Assembly (NCBI GenBank): GCA_910579505.1
Contig: CAJTTZ010000001.1
Location: forward strand, 1-64,000
Origin: an uncultured Lachnospiraceae bacterium
Lineage (GTDB): Bacteria > Bacillota > Clostridia > Lachnospirales > Lachnospiraceae
DNA length: 64,000 nucleotides
Direction: 5' to 3'
Positions 53,938-62,963 of this stretch are shown here, piece after piece. Every line of letters starts with the position of its first letter. Position 1 is the stretch's first letter. The position numbers and the translations under genes were made by a program. A model generated the notes under the pieces. It made no database searches. It had not been told where the DNA came from and was given only the letters and a program-made list of their open reading frames with translations.

Positions 53938-55134
53938 ATGAGCACAAAAAGACGGGATAATAAGAACCGTATTTTGCAGAATGGAGAGAGCCAGCGAAAA
54001 GACGGAAGATATATGTACAAGTACATTGACTGTGCAGGGAATACAAAATATTTGTACAGTTGGAGGCTGGTACGGACGGATACTGCCCCACAGGGGGTAA
54101 AAGATGAGGCACCGCTTAGGGATAAGATTAAAGCGGTCCAGAGGGATCTGGATGCAGGTCTTATTTCATCGGGCAAAGATATGACGGTATTGGAACTTGT
54201 GAAGAAATATGTCGCACAAAAAACAGGGGTCAGGGAGAATACCCGTGTCGGTTATAACTTTGTGATCAATATCCTCAAAAAAGAAGAGTTCGGGAGCAGG
54301 AGAATTGATAAAGTGAAACTGTCCGACGCGAGGCTGTGGCTGATCAAACTGCAGAAAGATGGTCGAGGATACAGCACGATCCATACGGTCAGAGGTGTAG
54401 TAAGACCTGCATTCCAGATGGCGGTGGATGACGACTTGCTCCGCAAGAATCCCTTTGAGTTCCAGCTTGCTACCGTTGTAGTAAATGATTCGGTGACGAG
54501 GGAAGCAATTACGAGAAAGCAGGAAAGACAGTTCCTTGAATTTATTAAAAATGACAGGCACTTCAGCAGATATTACGAGGGGATCTATATCCTGTTCCAC
54601 ACGGGCTTAAGAATATCGGAGTTTGTCGGTCTGACCGTTTCGGACATTGACCTTCAGAACGGCATTATCAATGTGGATCACCAACTACAACGGACACGGA
54701 ACATGAAATACACCATTCTGGATACGAAGACCGACTGCGGGACAAGGCTTGTGCCGATGACGGATGAGGTGAAGGCGTGTTTTGCACGGATATTGGAGAA
54801 CCGTCCGAAGCTGAAAGTGGAACCGATGGTTGACGGGAAGACAGGTTTCCTGTATCTTGATAAGAACGGTATGCCGATGGTTGCCCTTCATTGGGAGAAG
54901 TATTTCCAGCATATCAGGGAGAAGTATAACGGCATCTATAAGGTACAGCTTCCTGTGATTACGCCCCATGTGGCACGCCATACGTTTTGTTCCAACATGG
55001 CAAAATTGGGAATGAACCCGAAGACTTTACAGAAGATCATGGGGCACAGCGATATCGGGGTTACATTGAATGTGTATACGCATGTTGACTTTGAAGATGT
55101 GCAAAATGAGATGAAAAAGGTATGTAACCGCTGA
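53938..55134 (+). CDS. int: Tyrosine integrase (Tn916 family)
   Basis: 398 residues. An N-terminal arm-binding domain (~1-70, GRYMYKYID and SWRLV) precedes a core-binding domain (~80-175) and the catalytic domain. Catalytic residues: Arg in TGLRISEFVGL (~224), Lys in LDTKTDCGTR (~262), H-x-x-R in HVARHTFCSN (~346), His in MGHSD (~371) and Tyr in NVYTHVD (~380). All are present, so the enzyme should be active. The ATG follows AAGAAAGGAGTGACATT. It is the last gene of the element; inverted repeats begin at its stop codon. Confidence 0.92.
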   Translation: MSTKRRDNKNRILQNGESQRKDGRYMYKYIDCAGNTKYLYSWRLVRTDTAPQGVKDEAPLRDKIKAVQRDLDAGLISSGKDMTVLELVKKYVAQKTGVRENTRVGYNFVINILKKEEFGSRRIDKVKLSDARLWLIKLQKDGRGYSTIHTVRGVVRPAFQMAVDDDLLRKNPFEFQLATVVVNDSVTREAITRKQERQFLEFIKNDRHFSRYYEGIYILFHTGLRISEFVGLTVSDIDLQNGIINVDHQLQRTRNMKYTILDTKTDCGTRLVPMTDEVKACFARILENRPKLKVEPMVDGKTGFLYLDKNGMPMVALHWEKYFQHIREKYNGIYKVQLPVITPHVARHTFCSNMAKLGMNPKTLQKIMGHSDIGVTLNVYTHVDFEDVQNEMKKVCNR

Positions 55135-55190
55135 GTTGTAAAAAGTTGTAAAGTAGTAAAAATGGGTCCGTTTTACAACTTTTTTACAAC
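55135..55190. repeat. Inverted and direct repeats at the element end
   Basis: GTTGTAAAAAGTTGTAAA (55135-55152) is the inverse complement of 55172-55190 apart from one extra T. Each arm contains two direct copies of GTTGTAAA or its complement. The position next to int suggests Int arm-binding sites and/or a terminator. The core attachment site should lie between here and about 55325. Confidence 0.6.
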
Positions 55191-55319
55191 TTTTGAAGCA
55201 GAAGATATGCGATTTTATACCAAGTTATACCGAAAAAATTGTAAAACCTAAAAAAGTGAAAAATCCTGAAACCCCAGTAAAATCAAGGAAAATCAGCATT
55301 TTAAAGGAGTTAAACGACA

Positions 55320-55772
55320 ATGATAAAAGTACTTTTTATTTGCCACGGAAACATCTGCAGAAGCACAATGGCCCAAAGCCTCCTCACCCACATGGTCAGG
55401 GAAAAGGGCTTGTCTGCCTCTTTCCACATCGACTCCGCCGCCACAAGCCGCGAGGAGATCGGCAACCCGCCCCACTACGGCACGGTGAATAAACTGCGGC
55501 AGGAAGGAATCCCGCTTACTCCCCACCGGGCGCGTCAGATGACGAAACAGGATTATCAGGACTTTGATTATCTGATCGGTATGGACGACGCCAACGTCCG
55601 CAATATGGAACGGATCGCCGGCGGGGACCCGGAGCATAAGATTTATAAGCTTCTGGAGTTCGCGGGGAGTGGCAGGGCGATTGCAGACCCCTGGTATACA
55701 GGGAACTTTGAAGTTACTTTCAAGGATGTGCTGGAGGGCTGCGAAGCTTTTCTGGAATCACTGCATGTCTGA
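55320..55772 (+). CDS. Low-molecular-weight protein tyrosine phosphatase (host gene)
   Basis: 150 residues. The P-loop CHGNICRS (Cys9 to Ser16) near the N-terminus and the general-acid motif DPWY near 122 are both present, so catalysis should be intact. The enzyme removes phosphate from protein tyrosine via a Cys intermediate. The ATG follows AAAGGAGTTAAACGACA. It is the first gene with host-like GC; its first codons are AT-rich and change to GC-rich within ~40 bp. The element therefore abuts its 5' end and may have replaced its promoter. Confidence 0.85.
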   Translation: MIKVLFICHGNICRSTMAQSLLTHMVREKGLSASFHIDSAATSREEIGNPPHYGTVNKLRQEGIPLTPHRARQMTKQDYQDFDYLIGMDDANVRNMERIAGGDPEHKIYKLLEFAGSGRAIADPWYTGNFEVTFKDVLEGCEAFLESLHV

Positions 55773-55829
55773 TGGAACGGGAGGTGGCCTGACAGATATG
55801 CCACGAAGCAGCATATATCTGTTGTGAAC

Positions 55830-55867
55830 GGCGTCTTTCCCTTGTTAAGAAAACAGGGGAGAACGCC
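55830..55867 (+). terminator. Terminator-like hairpin after the phosphatase gene
   Basis: GGCGTCTTTCCCTTGTT pairs with AACAGGGGAGAACGCC with small mismatches. A T-run is weak. Confidence 0.55.
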
Positions 55868-55934
55868 GATATTTATTGTATAAAATGTTTTTTTACGGGA
55901 AAAGGGCGTCAACTATCAGATAGGGGGATCAGAT

Positions 55935-56987
55935 ATGCAGATTAAAGTGGGAAATAGTGAAAACCAGATGACACAGGCGAACCTCCAGACACAGGAGAAG
56001 GCAGCTGCTGCGGGTGACCGTAAGGCGGCGGTGCAGCAGAAGAAGACGGCAATTTTTGCAGGGGAACTCCCGCTTCACAAGGATCCGATTGCCCTTCGCA
56101 GACAGCAGGCGCAGAAGAAGGCGATGAAGTTCGTACAGGATGCATGGGGCACGGACCGCAAAGTGGATCAGAGCATGGAACAGATGCGTGAGATACGGGA
56201 AATGCTGCGCGAGGAAGTGCAGAGCAACGTAGATCAGGCGCAGGAACTTGCAGACAGACGGGAGGGGCTCCGCGAGCAGTATGGTGTGGACGCAGAGTCG
56301 CAGGAGCAGAAGGATCTGGAGCTGCTTCTCAGGGCGGTACCTCCGTATGATTATGACAGCCGTCCGTTTACGGATGAGGAGATGGAAAGGCTTGCCGAGT
56401 TGGAGGAGCAGCCGCGTACCGAGTATCAGGAACGCTGTATCGCGCTTTATAAGGATCAGAAAGTGTTTGAGCAGCGGGCACGGCAGGCGGAAGATAACAT
56501 GATTGCAGTGCTGAGCTCCCAGACAGACATGAAGATTGAACGCCTGAAATATCATAAGATGTCAGACGCCCAGAAAAAGGCTGAAAAGGTGATGGCGGAG
56601 TCCGGCAGGGAAATTCAGGGTATGCTGGTTGACGACGCCAAAGACCACGTGGATGAGACTTATGAGGAGAAGCGGGAGGAAGAAGAAAAGAAGAAGGAAG
56701 AGAAAGAGGCAGAGGAAGAGAAGATCGAGCTTCGCAGGGAGCAGAAGGAGCTGATGGAAGCGAGGATCGAGGAGGTCAGGGCGGAGAGCCATGATGCGCA
56801 GGAGGTGCAAAGGGCGCAGGAGAGAGATGCCAGAGAAGAAGCTTCTTTCTTAAAAGATATGGCAGAGGCTGGGATGAATGTGGCAGGTGCCGGCAATGTC
56901 GTGAAGGCTGAAATCAAAGATATCCTGAATAAGATGAAACTGATTGAGGCGGACATCAAGGGTATTGAGGTGGATGAGGAGATATAA
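55935..56987 (+). CDS. Coiled-coil protein of unknown function
   Basis: 350 residues, highly charged and almost wholly helical, with long coiled coils (~90-130 and ~195-310, including a Glu/Lys-rich block). Near the N-terminus ALRRQQAQKKAMKFVQDAW is the only non-repetitive segment. No signal or membrane region. The ATG follows TAGGGGGATCAGAT. It is the first of three rightward genes ending at 58667 that may be flagellar or cell-envelope accessories; the family is not recognised. Confidence 0.55.
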   Translation: MQIKVGNSENQMTQANLQTQEKAAAAGDRKAAVQQKKTAIFAGELPLHKDPIALRRQQAQKKAMKFVQDAWGTDRKVDQSMEQMREIREMLREEVQSNVDQAQELADRREGLREQYGVDAESQEQKDLELLLRAVPPYDYDSRPFTDEEMERLAELEEQPRTEYQERCIALYKDQKVFEQRARQAEDNMIAVLSSQTDMKIERLKYHKMSDAQKKAEKVMAESGREIQGMLVDDAKDHVDETYEEKREEEEKKKEEKEAEEEKIELRREQKELMEARIEEVRAESHDAQEVQRAQERDAREEASFLKDMAEAGMNVAGAGNVVKAEIKDILNKMKLIEADIKGIEVDEEI

Positions 56988-57130
56988 CAGAGGGAGTCTG
57001 GCGGCATTTATGGCAGGCAAGGTCCATTAGAGACAAATGCGCGGCTGTTCGTGACAGACGGGGTTAACGAAACATGTGCAGGGCCGATATATGAGATAGC
57101 ACCAGAAAAAGTCAGACAGGGGGAACCGAC

Positions 57131-57862
57131 ATGAGAGTTACGAGAAATTACAGAAACGGTATGGTAAATTTCAGAAAGAGCAATAGGGATTCGCAGACGT
57201 CTCTTCTGCAGAGTGCACTGAGCAGAAACAGCGCGAGCAGCCGTGCCAACAGGCTGGCAAGTCTTTTGGGGAACGGAAGGAATAACAGCACGCGCAGTGT
57301 GGCGAACAGGGATTTTATCACTTCGTCCGCAAAATCCCAGAAATTCTATTTTGATATGCAGTACCATGCGAAGCAGGTGGGCGAGTATGCTGACGCCTTA
57401 AAGAGCACAAAGAAAGATTCCATTTATGATAAGGCAAGGGAGAGCGGCAACACGGAGCAGATCATATCGAATGTGAAGAGCTTTGTTAACCAGTATAATA
57501 ATATGTTAGACGATCTGGAGGAGTCGGGAAGCAGGACCGATAAGATTTCTCTGACCCAGTTAAGCACCATGTCCAGAGCGGCGGAACGGGATTTGGCGCT
57601 CACGGGCGTTACCAGAAGGGCAGACGGTACGCTTGTTGTAGATGAAAAGAAACTGGAGGCGGCGGACGTAGATACGCTCGAAAAGGTCTGGGGCGGAGAT
57701 GGGTTTTCCTCGAAGGCAGCGGCAAAAGCGGACTCCGTGGAGGCCACGGCACAGCAGAACATTGAGGCGGAGAAAAGCAGCATATACAGTCCTTTTGACC
57801 GAATGAACCTCTACAACAGTGGAAGCAGAAATGTAGGAAGCTATTTTAATTACAGGAGATAG
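57131..57862 (+). CDS. FliD-like / flagellar-hook-like protein
   Basis: 243 residues. The central part has VKSFVNQYNNMLDDLEESG and later AERDLALTGVTRRADGTLVVDEKKLEAAD. This is the pattern of the FliD C-terminal region (FVxxYNxL ... L.LxG.....DGTL.ld...L). The N-terminus is Ser/Arg/Asn-rich and unlike full FliD, and the protein is about half the normal length. The ATG follows CAGGGGGAACCGAC. It may be a short filament- or envelope-associated relative. Confidence 0.45.
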   Translation: MRVTRNYRNGMVNFRKSNRDSQTSLLQSALSRNSASSRANRLASLLGNGRNNSTRSVANRDFITSSAKSQKFYFDMQYHAKQVGEYADALKSTKKDSIYDKARESGNTEQIISNVKSFVNQYNNMLDDLEESGSRTDKISLTQLSTMSRAAERDLALTGVTRRADGTLVVDEKKLEAADVDTLEKVWGGDGFSSKAAAKADSVEATAQQNIEAEKSSIYSPFDRMNLYNSGSRNVGSYFNYRR

Positions 57863-57884
57863 TGGCGAAAAGCGGACGTGAGGC

Positions 57885-58667
57885 ATGAATCGGTGGCCGT
57901 ATGCATCCGACAGAGCGGGTATCAAAATGAATCGTTTAAACTGGGTACAGCAGAACGAAGACTATAATGTGAAGTACCATGTAATCAAATGGAAGACTTC
58001 TCATTTCCATGAACCATACGCCAATCATGCGTCGCCCGGCGCGAAGACCAGGCAGGGCGGCGCAGTTTCCATGCCCGCTGCACAGACGCAGAAGGAAGGG
58101 GAAGGAATCGGTTTTGGCATGGCTGACCGTAGCGCGAATGCAAGGCTGCGGCTTGGTTTAGGGCTGGAGGAGTCTCTGGCGGGGAATGTATCCGGGAGAG
58201 AGGATGGCCGCGACGGTGTAAGTATATCCGCCAGGGGAATGGCTGGGCAGGAAAGTATGGGCGGAACAGCCAGGGCGGCGCTGCAGAGTATGGCGTTGGC
58301 GCAAACCCATGCCGCAGAGAATACAGTGACAGCTGTTGCGACGGACGGTCCGGAACAGGAGCAACGGGAGCAGGAGCAGGCCCAAAAAGAAAAAACCACC
58401 GTCGCACAGTCTGGCAGGGGAAATATCCGTAACCGCCTGCAGGAGAGTGCGGCACGTCTGCGGGAGGCCTATCAGAGGCAGAAGAAAAAAATGGAAAAGC
58501 TGCCGTTTAGGCAGGCTCGAAAGGAAGAGGAAAAAAAGAAAGAAAAGAGAGGAACCCGGCAGGCGGCCGACAGGGAAACAATGCTTTCCATGCAGGCTGA
58601 AAATCATTATCTGCTGGATTCCTACGATGCGACAGGAAACTACAGTATGCTTGGGAAAAATAAATGA
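57885..58667 (+). CDS. Uncharacterised basic, Gln/Glu-rich protein
   Basis: 260 residues of low-complexity character: Gln/Glu-rich (~150-170) and Lys/Arg-rich (~190-225), ending ENHYLLDSYDATGNYSMLG. No domain, signal or membrane segment was recognised. It follows the FliD-like gene by 22 bp with GTGAGG before the ATG; an ATG at 57927 is an alternative start. Its stop is directly adjacent to the convergent reductase stop. Confidence 0.5.
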   Translation: MNRWPYASDRAGIKMNRLNWVQQNEDYNVKYHVIKWKTSHFHEPYANHASPGAKTRQGGAVSMPAAQTQKEGEGIGFGMADRSANARLRLGLGLEESLAGNVSGREDGRDGVSISARGMAGQESMGGTARAALQSMALAQTHAAENTVTAVATDGPEQEQREQEQAQKEKTTVAQSGRGNIRNRLQESAARLREAYQRQKKKMEKLPFRQARKEEEKKKEKRGTRQAADRETMLSMQAENHYLLDSYDATGNYSMLGKNK

Positions 58668-59846
58668 TTACCGCTTAACCAGCTTGTTTACAAGTTTCAG
58701 GGCGGCGCGTACATAAAAGGGCTGTAAGGCCTTTTTTGCGTTCTGCAGTTCTTTTCTGATCTCTATGTGCTGAGGGCAGTGCTTTTCGCAGGCGCCGCAC
58801 TTGGTGCAGTTATTCATGGATGAGGCGTCTTTTTTAAGGGACGTAATCTGTATATACTCTAACATGGCGCTGTTCTTTTTGTGCATGGCGCTCTGGTTGT
58901 AGCAGCGGAAGGCAGTGGGAATGTCCACGCCGTGGGGACAGGGCATACAGTAGCCGCAGCCGGTACATCCAACTTTGAGATTCTGGTTGATCTGTTTACG
59001 CACCGTATCAATCAGGCCGTGATCTTCCTGTGTGAAGCTGCCGATGCCGGACTCGTCTGCAGTGTTTATATTTTCTATAACCATCTCCTGGGAATTCATG
59101 CCGGAGAGGACACAGGTGACCTCAGGCTGGTCCCAGAGCCAGTGAAAAGCCCACTGTGCGGGAGTACGTTTGACCGGATACTCTAAGAAGGCTTTTTCGA
59201 CGGCATCCGGCAGGGCGGTAATCAGCCTGCCGCCCCTCAGAGGTTCCATGATAACGACAGGAATGCCTTTGCCGGCAGCGTAGTGAAGCCCTTCGCGTCC
59301 CGCCTGCGTGTGCTCGTCCAGATAATTGTACTGGATCTGGCAGAAATCCCAGTCATAGGCGTCAATCAGCGCTTTAAAAGTGCTTGTATCCCCGTGAAAA
59401 GAGAAACCGATGTTGCGGATGGCGCCGGTTTTCTTTTTTTCGGCAATCCACTCCTCTATGCCGATGCCCTGCAGACGCGCCCATACTTCCGTATCGAAAA
59501 GCATATGCATCAGGTAAAAGTCAATGTGATCCGTCTTCAGGCGTCTGAGCTGCTCCTGAAAAAGATTTTCCACGGAGTCCGCATTCTTTAAGAGGTAGTA
59601 GGGAAGCTTATCGGCGATATAGACCTGATCCCGGCAGTGGTTTTTCTCTAAGATCGTACCGAGGGCTTCCTCGCTGCCGGGGTAAATATAAGCGGTATCA
59701 AAGTAGTTGACACCGTTTTTGATGGCGAGCATAATCTCCTTTTCGGTCTTTTCCAGATTGATCCTGGTGCCTGCCCCCGTAAACCGCATACAGCCGTAGC
59801 CGAGAATCGACACTTCGGCGCCATTTTTCATTTTTCTATATTGCAT
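58668..59846 (-). CDS. Aldo/keto reductase with C-terminal 4Fe-4S ferredoxin domain
   Basis: 392 residues. The aldo/keto reductase barrel (~1-280) has Asp and Tyr in FDTAYIYPGSEEALG (~50), Lys in IADKLPYY (~78) and His in FYLMHML (~115), the full catalytic tetrad. Two 4Fe-4S clusters follow: GCTGCGYCMPCPHGVDIP (~300) and NCTKCGACEKHCPQHIEI (~355). The fusion is common in anaerobes, where it links NAD(P)H chemistry to ferredoxin-like electron flow. The substrate is unknown. The ATG follows ACGGAGATTTT, and a strong promoter lies upstream (59947-59975). Confidence 0.88.
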   Translation of the reverse strand: MQYRKMKNGAEVSILGYGCMRFTGAGTRINLEKTEKEIMLAIKNGVNYFDTAYIYPGSEEALGTILEKNHCRDQVYIADKLPYYLLKNADSVENLFQEQLRRLKTDHIDFYLMHMLFDTEVWARLQGIGIEEWIAEKKKTGAIRNIGFSFHGDTSTFKALIDAYDWDFCQIQYNYLDEHTQAGREGLHYAAGKGIPVVIMEPLRGGRLITALPDAVEKAFLEYPVKRTPAQWAFHWLWDQPEVTCVLSGMNSQEMVIENINTADESGIGSFTQEDHGLIDTVRKQINQNLKVGCTGCGYCMPCPHGVDIPTAFRCYNQSAMHKKNSAMLEYIQITSLKKDASSMNNCTKCGACEKHCPQHIEIRKELQNAKKALQPFYVRAALKLVNKLVKR

Positions 59847-59946
59847 AAAATCTCCGTTCCGAAGCGCTGGCGCGGAAGGAGGCGCAGGGCGTTTCCCTGT
59901 ATCTGCAGCCGCGGCGCTTTCTGAGTTTTGACAATCAGTTCTCTAT

Positions 59947-59975
59947 ATTATAAGTAGATTTGATTGGGATGTCAA
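59947..59975 (-). promoter_or_regulatory. Consensus promoter of the reductase gene
   Basis: On the minus strand TTGACA (59970-59975) is followed by a 17-bp spacer and TATAAT (59947-59952), a perfect sigma-A consensus. Confidence 0.8.
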
Positions 59976-60096
59976 TCATTATGCGCCCCGCTGTTGTCAC
60001 AGAATTTACCAAAATTCTAATAAAATGTTTATAATTCTTTCCTTGTTTTTCTTCGGTTTTCGGTATATATTAGGAGAATAAACGGAGGACAGACAG

Positions 60097-60885
60097 ATGA
60101 GTGGAAATCCATTTTTTCCATTGGATGATATGGAATTAGGAGCTGAGGAGAATCAGATTACAGTGATCCCCAAGGTGGATAAGGAAATTTACGACCAGCG
60201 GCGGAAGATGGCGGGGACAATGGTAAATTATAAGGAGATGCGCATGCGCTACAGCTGTGCGATCAAGGAAGTCCGCACGAAATTTGATGTCTTAAATTCT
60301 GAGTTTAATGTGAGATATCAGCGCAATCCCATCACGTCCATCAATTCCCGCCTAAAGAGCAGCGCGAGCATTATGGAGAAATTAAACCGCAAGGGGCTTT
60401 CCTTCACGGTGGAGAATGTGGAGGAGAATCTTTTTGACGTGGCCGGTATTCGTGTGGTCTGCTCCTATGTGGATGATATTTATGTGCTGGCGGAAGCGCT
60501 TGCCCAGCAGGATGACATCACGGTGATACGCAGGAAAGATTACATCAGGAACCCGAAGCCAAACGGTTATCGGAGCTACCATATGATCGTGAGTGTGCCG
60601 GTATTCTTTTCGGATCAGACAAGGGAAATGGCAGTAGAGGTGCAGATCCGTACCATTGCCATGGACTTTTGGGCAAGTCTGGAGCATCAGCTTAAGTATA
60701 AGCAGGAAGTGCCCAACCAGGCGGAGATCGTTCAGAGCCTGACTGCCTGCGCGGAGCAGATTGCGGCTATTGACGAACAGATGTGGCAGGTGCGCCAGCA
60801 GATTGAAAGTTCGGAGGATCTGCCGACGGAGGAGGAAATTCTTCTGGAGAAGCTTCGAAAGATTGATATAGCGGTGGGGGAATAG
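60097..60885 (+). CDS. Small alarmone synthetase (RelA/SpoT-domain GTP pyrophosphokinase)
   Basis: 262 residues. Synthetase motifs: NPITSINSRLKSSASIMEKL, VAGIRVVCSYVDDIY, NPKPNGYRSYHMIV and VEVQIRTIAMDFWASLEHQLKYK. No HD hydrolase or regulatory TGS/ACT domain, so it is of the small RelQ/YjbM class. It transfers pyrophosphate from ATP to GTP or GDP, making (p)ppGpp in stress. The ATG follows AACGGAGGACAGACAG. It is monocistronic by position. Confidence 0.9.
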   Translation: MSGNPFFPLDDMELGAEENQITVIPKVDKEIYDQRRKMAGTMVNYKEMRMRYSCAIKEVRTKFDVLNSEFNVRYQRNPITSINSRLKSSASIMEKLNRKGLSFTVENVEENLFDVAGIRVVCSYVDDIYVLAEALAQQDDITVIRRKDYIRNPKPNGYRSYHMIVSVPVFFSDQTREMAVEVQIRTIAMDFWASLEHQLKYKQEVPNQAEIVQSLTACAEQIAAIDEQMWQVRQQIESSEDLPTEEEILLEKLRKIDIAVGE

Positions 60886-60933
60886 AATAAAAACTAAAAT
60901 ACTAAAATATTTTAAGAATATTTAAAATAAATC

Positions 60934-60962
60934 TTGAATATGTGACGACTCTCTGCTATAGT
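60934..60962 (+). promoter_or_regulatory. Promoter of the GH43 gene
   Basis: TTGAAT (60934-60939), a 17-bp spacer and TATAGT (60957-60962), about 50 bp before the start codon. Confidence 0.6.
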
Positions 60963-61013
60963 TTTATTTAGGAAGAATGTCAGATTCGGAATGAACAGAA
61001 ACGGAGGGTTAAC

Positions 61014-62660
61014 ATGAGAAGGAAAAAATGGTCGGCTCTGGGGATAGGCATCCTTTTAGCTGCAGGGCTTGCAGCGTGCGGTTCCACGCAGGGTGCGCAG
61101 ACCGCGGAAGACGGAAGCGGGGGCACACAGACGCAGGAGGGCGATACGGAAAACGCGACGGTCGAAGAGGAGGAGAGCGAAGTGGGAGAACTGCCAGCAA
61201 ATTTGGACTTTACGGTAAATCTTGACGGAATCAAGACAGCAAAGATCGAGGCTGGCGTCAGCGTCCACGATCCTTCTATCTACAAGGTGGACGGAAAGTA
61301 TTACATATTTGGGTCCCACATGTCCACGGCGGTGTCGGAAGATCTGCGCACATGGACGTCCCTGGGGGACGGTTATAAGGTGAAGGATCAGATTTACTTC
61401 GAACTGATGGCCAATGAGGAGGCGTTCGCTTACTCCGGCAGCAAGAAGAGCCTGATACCTACCGACGACAGGAAATGGCACGTGTGGGCGCCGGATGTGA
61501 TTTATAACGAGGAGACGGGGCTTTACTATCTCTATTTCTGCACCACTTCCACTTGGAACGCGTCAAACCTGTGTTACGCAACCAGCGAAAATATCGAGGG
61601 TCCTTACGAGTGGAAGGGCGCGCTGATTTACTCCGGATTTACTGTGGAGACGCTGGACGCCACGGATGTGACGGAGTATGTTGACAGGGATACCGCGAAG
61701 GATCGGTATATAAAGAAGAGCAACGAGTATAATTTTAATAAGTTCCCCAACGCCATTGACCCCACCGTGCTTTACGACGGGGAGGGCAGGCTGTGGATGG
61801 TGTACGGCTCCTGGTCTGGCGGCATGTACCTTCTGGAGCTGGACAAGGCGACCGGCGAGGTGATCCATCCCGAGGAGGACGAGGCAAAGCGCGTGGACCC
61901 TTATTTTGGGAAAAGGCTGCTTGGCGGCAACCACAGCTCGATTGAGGCGCCCTACATTCTTTATGATGAAGAGAGCGGCTATTATTACCTCTTTGTATCC
62001 TACGGTGGTCTGACGAGAGAGGGCGGCTACCAGATCCGTGTGTTCCGTTCCGAGACCATAGACGGGGATTACGTGGATATGAACGGGGAATATCCCATGG
62101 ACACGAACAACCTGGAGCACTATCCGTACGGGCTGAAACTGTCAGGCAACTATTTCCTGCCGAGCCTCGAGATGGCGTACATGGCTACGGGTCATAACTC
62201 CGCTTTTGTTGATGAGGATGGGAAGAAATATGTGGTGAACCACACCCGCTTTGACAATAAGACGGAGGAGCACGAGCCAAGGGTGCACCAGTTTATCGTC
62301 AACGAGGAAGGCTGGCCCTGCATGCTGCCTTACGCGACGGACGGCGAGACGGTGTCAGGGAGCGGTTATGACAAGGGCGCGGTTGCCGGAAGATATTATG
62401 TGATCAATCAGGGAACGGCGATTGACGCCGAGATCGCACAGCCGTTTATCCTTTATCTGGACGAGAGCGGCAAAGTTTTCGGGGACGGTGTAGAAGGCAG
62501 CTGGGAGATGAAAGACGGCACCTGCTATATGAAGGTGTCTTACGGCGGCAAGGATTACAGCGGTGTGTTCTGCCAGATGAACGACGAGGCGGGGACCCAG
62601 GTTATGACTTTCAGCGCGGTTGGCGGCAACGAGAGCGTATGGGGTGTGAAGTACGAGTGA
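61014..62660 (+). CDS. GH43-type arabinan-degrading lipoprotein
   Basis: 548 residues. Lipoprotein signal with lipobox LAAC (Cys22), an acidic linker, then a five-bladed propeller of family GH43. Catalytic base Asp86 in VHDPSI, the modulating Asp in NAIDPTVLY and the general acid Glu in SSIEAPYI are all present. A C-terminal beta domain (~440-548) is typical of endo-1,5-alpha-L-arabinanases of this group. It is exported and membrane-tethered and acts on arabinose-containing plant polysaccharide. The ATG follows AACGGAGGGTTAAC. Confidence 0.85.
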   Translation: MRRKKWSALGIGILLAAGLAACGSTQGAQTAEDGSGGTQTQEGDTENATVEEEESEVGELPANLDFTVNLDGIKTAKIEAGVSVHDPSIYKVDGKYYIFGSHMSTAVSEDLRTWTSLGDGYKVKDQIYFELMANEEAFAYSGSKKSLIPTDDRKWHVWAPDVIYNEETGLYYLYFCTTSTWNASNLCYATSENIEGPYEWKGALIYSGFTVETLDATDVTEYVDRDTAKDRYIKKSNEYNFNKFPNAIDPTVLYDGEGRLWMVYGSWSGGMYLLELDKATGEVIHPEEDEAKRVDPYFGKRLLGGNHSSIEAPYILYDEESGYYYLFVSYGGLTREGGYQIRVFRSETIDGDYVDMNGEYPMDTNNLEHYPYGLKLSGNYFLPSLEMAYMATGHNSAFVDEDGKKYVVNHTRFDNKTEEHEPRVHQFIVNEEGWPCMLPYATDGETVSGSGYDKGAVAGRYYVINQGTAIDAEIAQPFILYLDESGKVFGDGVEGSWEMKDGTCYMKVSYGGKDYSGVFCQMNDEAGTQVMTFSAVGGNESVWGVKYE

Positions 62661-62777
62661 AAGTAAGCTGTACATGTACAGAATCACGGGAAAAAAGAGA
62701 GACATATCATTAGTATTTTAGAAAACGAAACGCCTGCATGAGAAGGGTTTCAGTTAAAAGAAAGTAATTTCAGATTA

Positions 62778-62816
62778 GGCGGTACAGCCCCGGTAACAAG
62801 GGCGGTACCGCCTTTT
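62778..62816 (+). terminator. Terminator after the GH43 gene
   Basis: GGCGGTAC (62778-62785) pairs with GTACCGCC (62805-62812); GCCC/GGGC extend it inside. TTTT follows. Confidence 0.8.
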
Positions 62817-62903
62817 ATGGCGCATGGACGATGATTTGATATTTCGGTCACTGTCATACCATTTTAAAAAAGGGGAAATGGAGGGAAAGTTTCTGCGAAA
62901 TTC

Positions 62904-62932
62904 TTGACAACAGTTAGATAAAAATATAAAAT
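62904..62932 (+). promoter_or_regulatory. Promoter of the TetR gene
   Basis: TTGACA (62904-62909), a 17-bp spacer and TAAAAT (62927-62932). Confidence 0.65.
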
Positions 62933-62950
62933 TAAGCATGTGCTTAATTT
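62929..62950. promoter_or_regulatory. TetR operator
   Basis: AAATTAAGCA and TGCTTAATTT are perfect inverse complements separated by TG. The site overlaps the -10 and ends just before the AAGGAGG ribosome site, the expected place for autorepression. Confidence 0.7.
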
Positions 62951-62963
62951 AAGGAGGCTGTTT

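Larger units (their letters stand above)
1..55319. mobile_element. Right part of a large integrative element ending in Tn916-type xis/int
   Basis: Seen: xis and int lie at 53614-55134, int is followed at once by long inverted repeats, and base composition shifts from AT-rich to visibly GC-richer at the phosphatase gene at 55320. Upstream are genes typical of such elements (ssb, RadC-like JAB, DUF5688, J-domain, DUF262) and several defence-like cassettes. No relaxase, coupling ATPase or VirB4 gene is in the window, so conjugation genes would have to lie left of base 1. The exact right junction, somewhere between about 55190 and 55325, cannot be set without the left end or an empty site. Very AT-rich cargo (8146-16483, 24420-27470) stands out from the moderately AT-rich backbone, which suggests nested acquisition. 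Confidence 0.75.

Noticed and set aside
55929..56555. 208-codon antisense frame in the chromosomal coiled-coil gene
   Set aside because: It is a by-product of the high-GC, charged coding sequence on the plus strand; it is Leu/Arg/His-rich with no recognisable start signal.
61563..62120. 185-codon antisense frame inside the GH43 gene
   Set aside because: The sense strand has a complete, motif-bearing GH43 protein; the antisense frame has no family or ribosome site.
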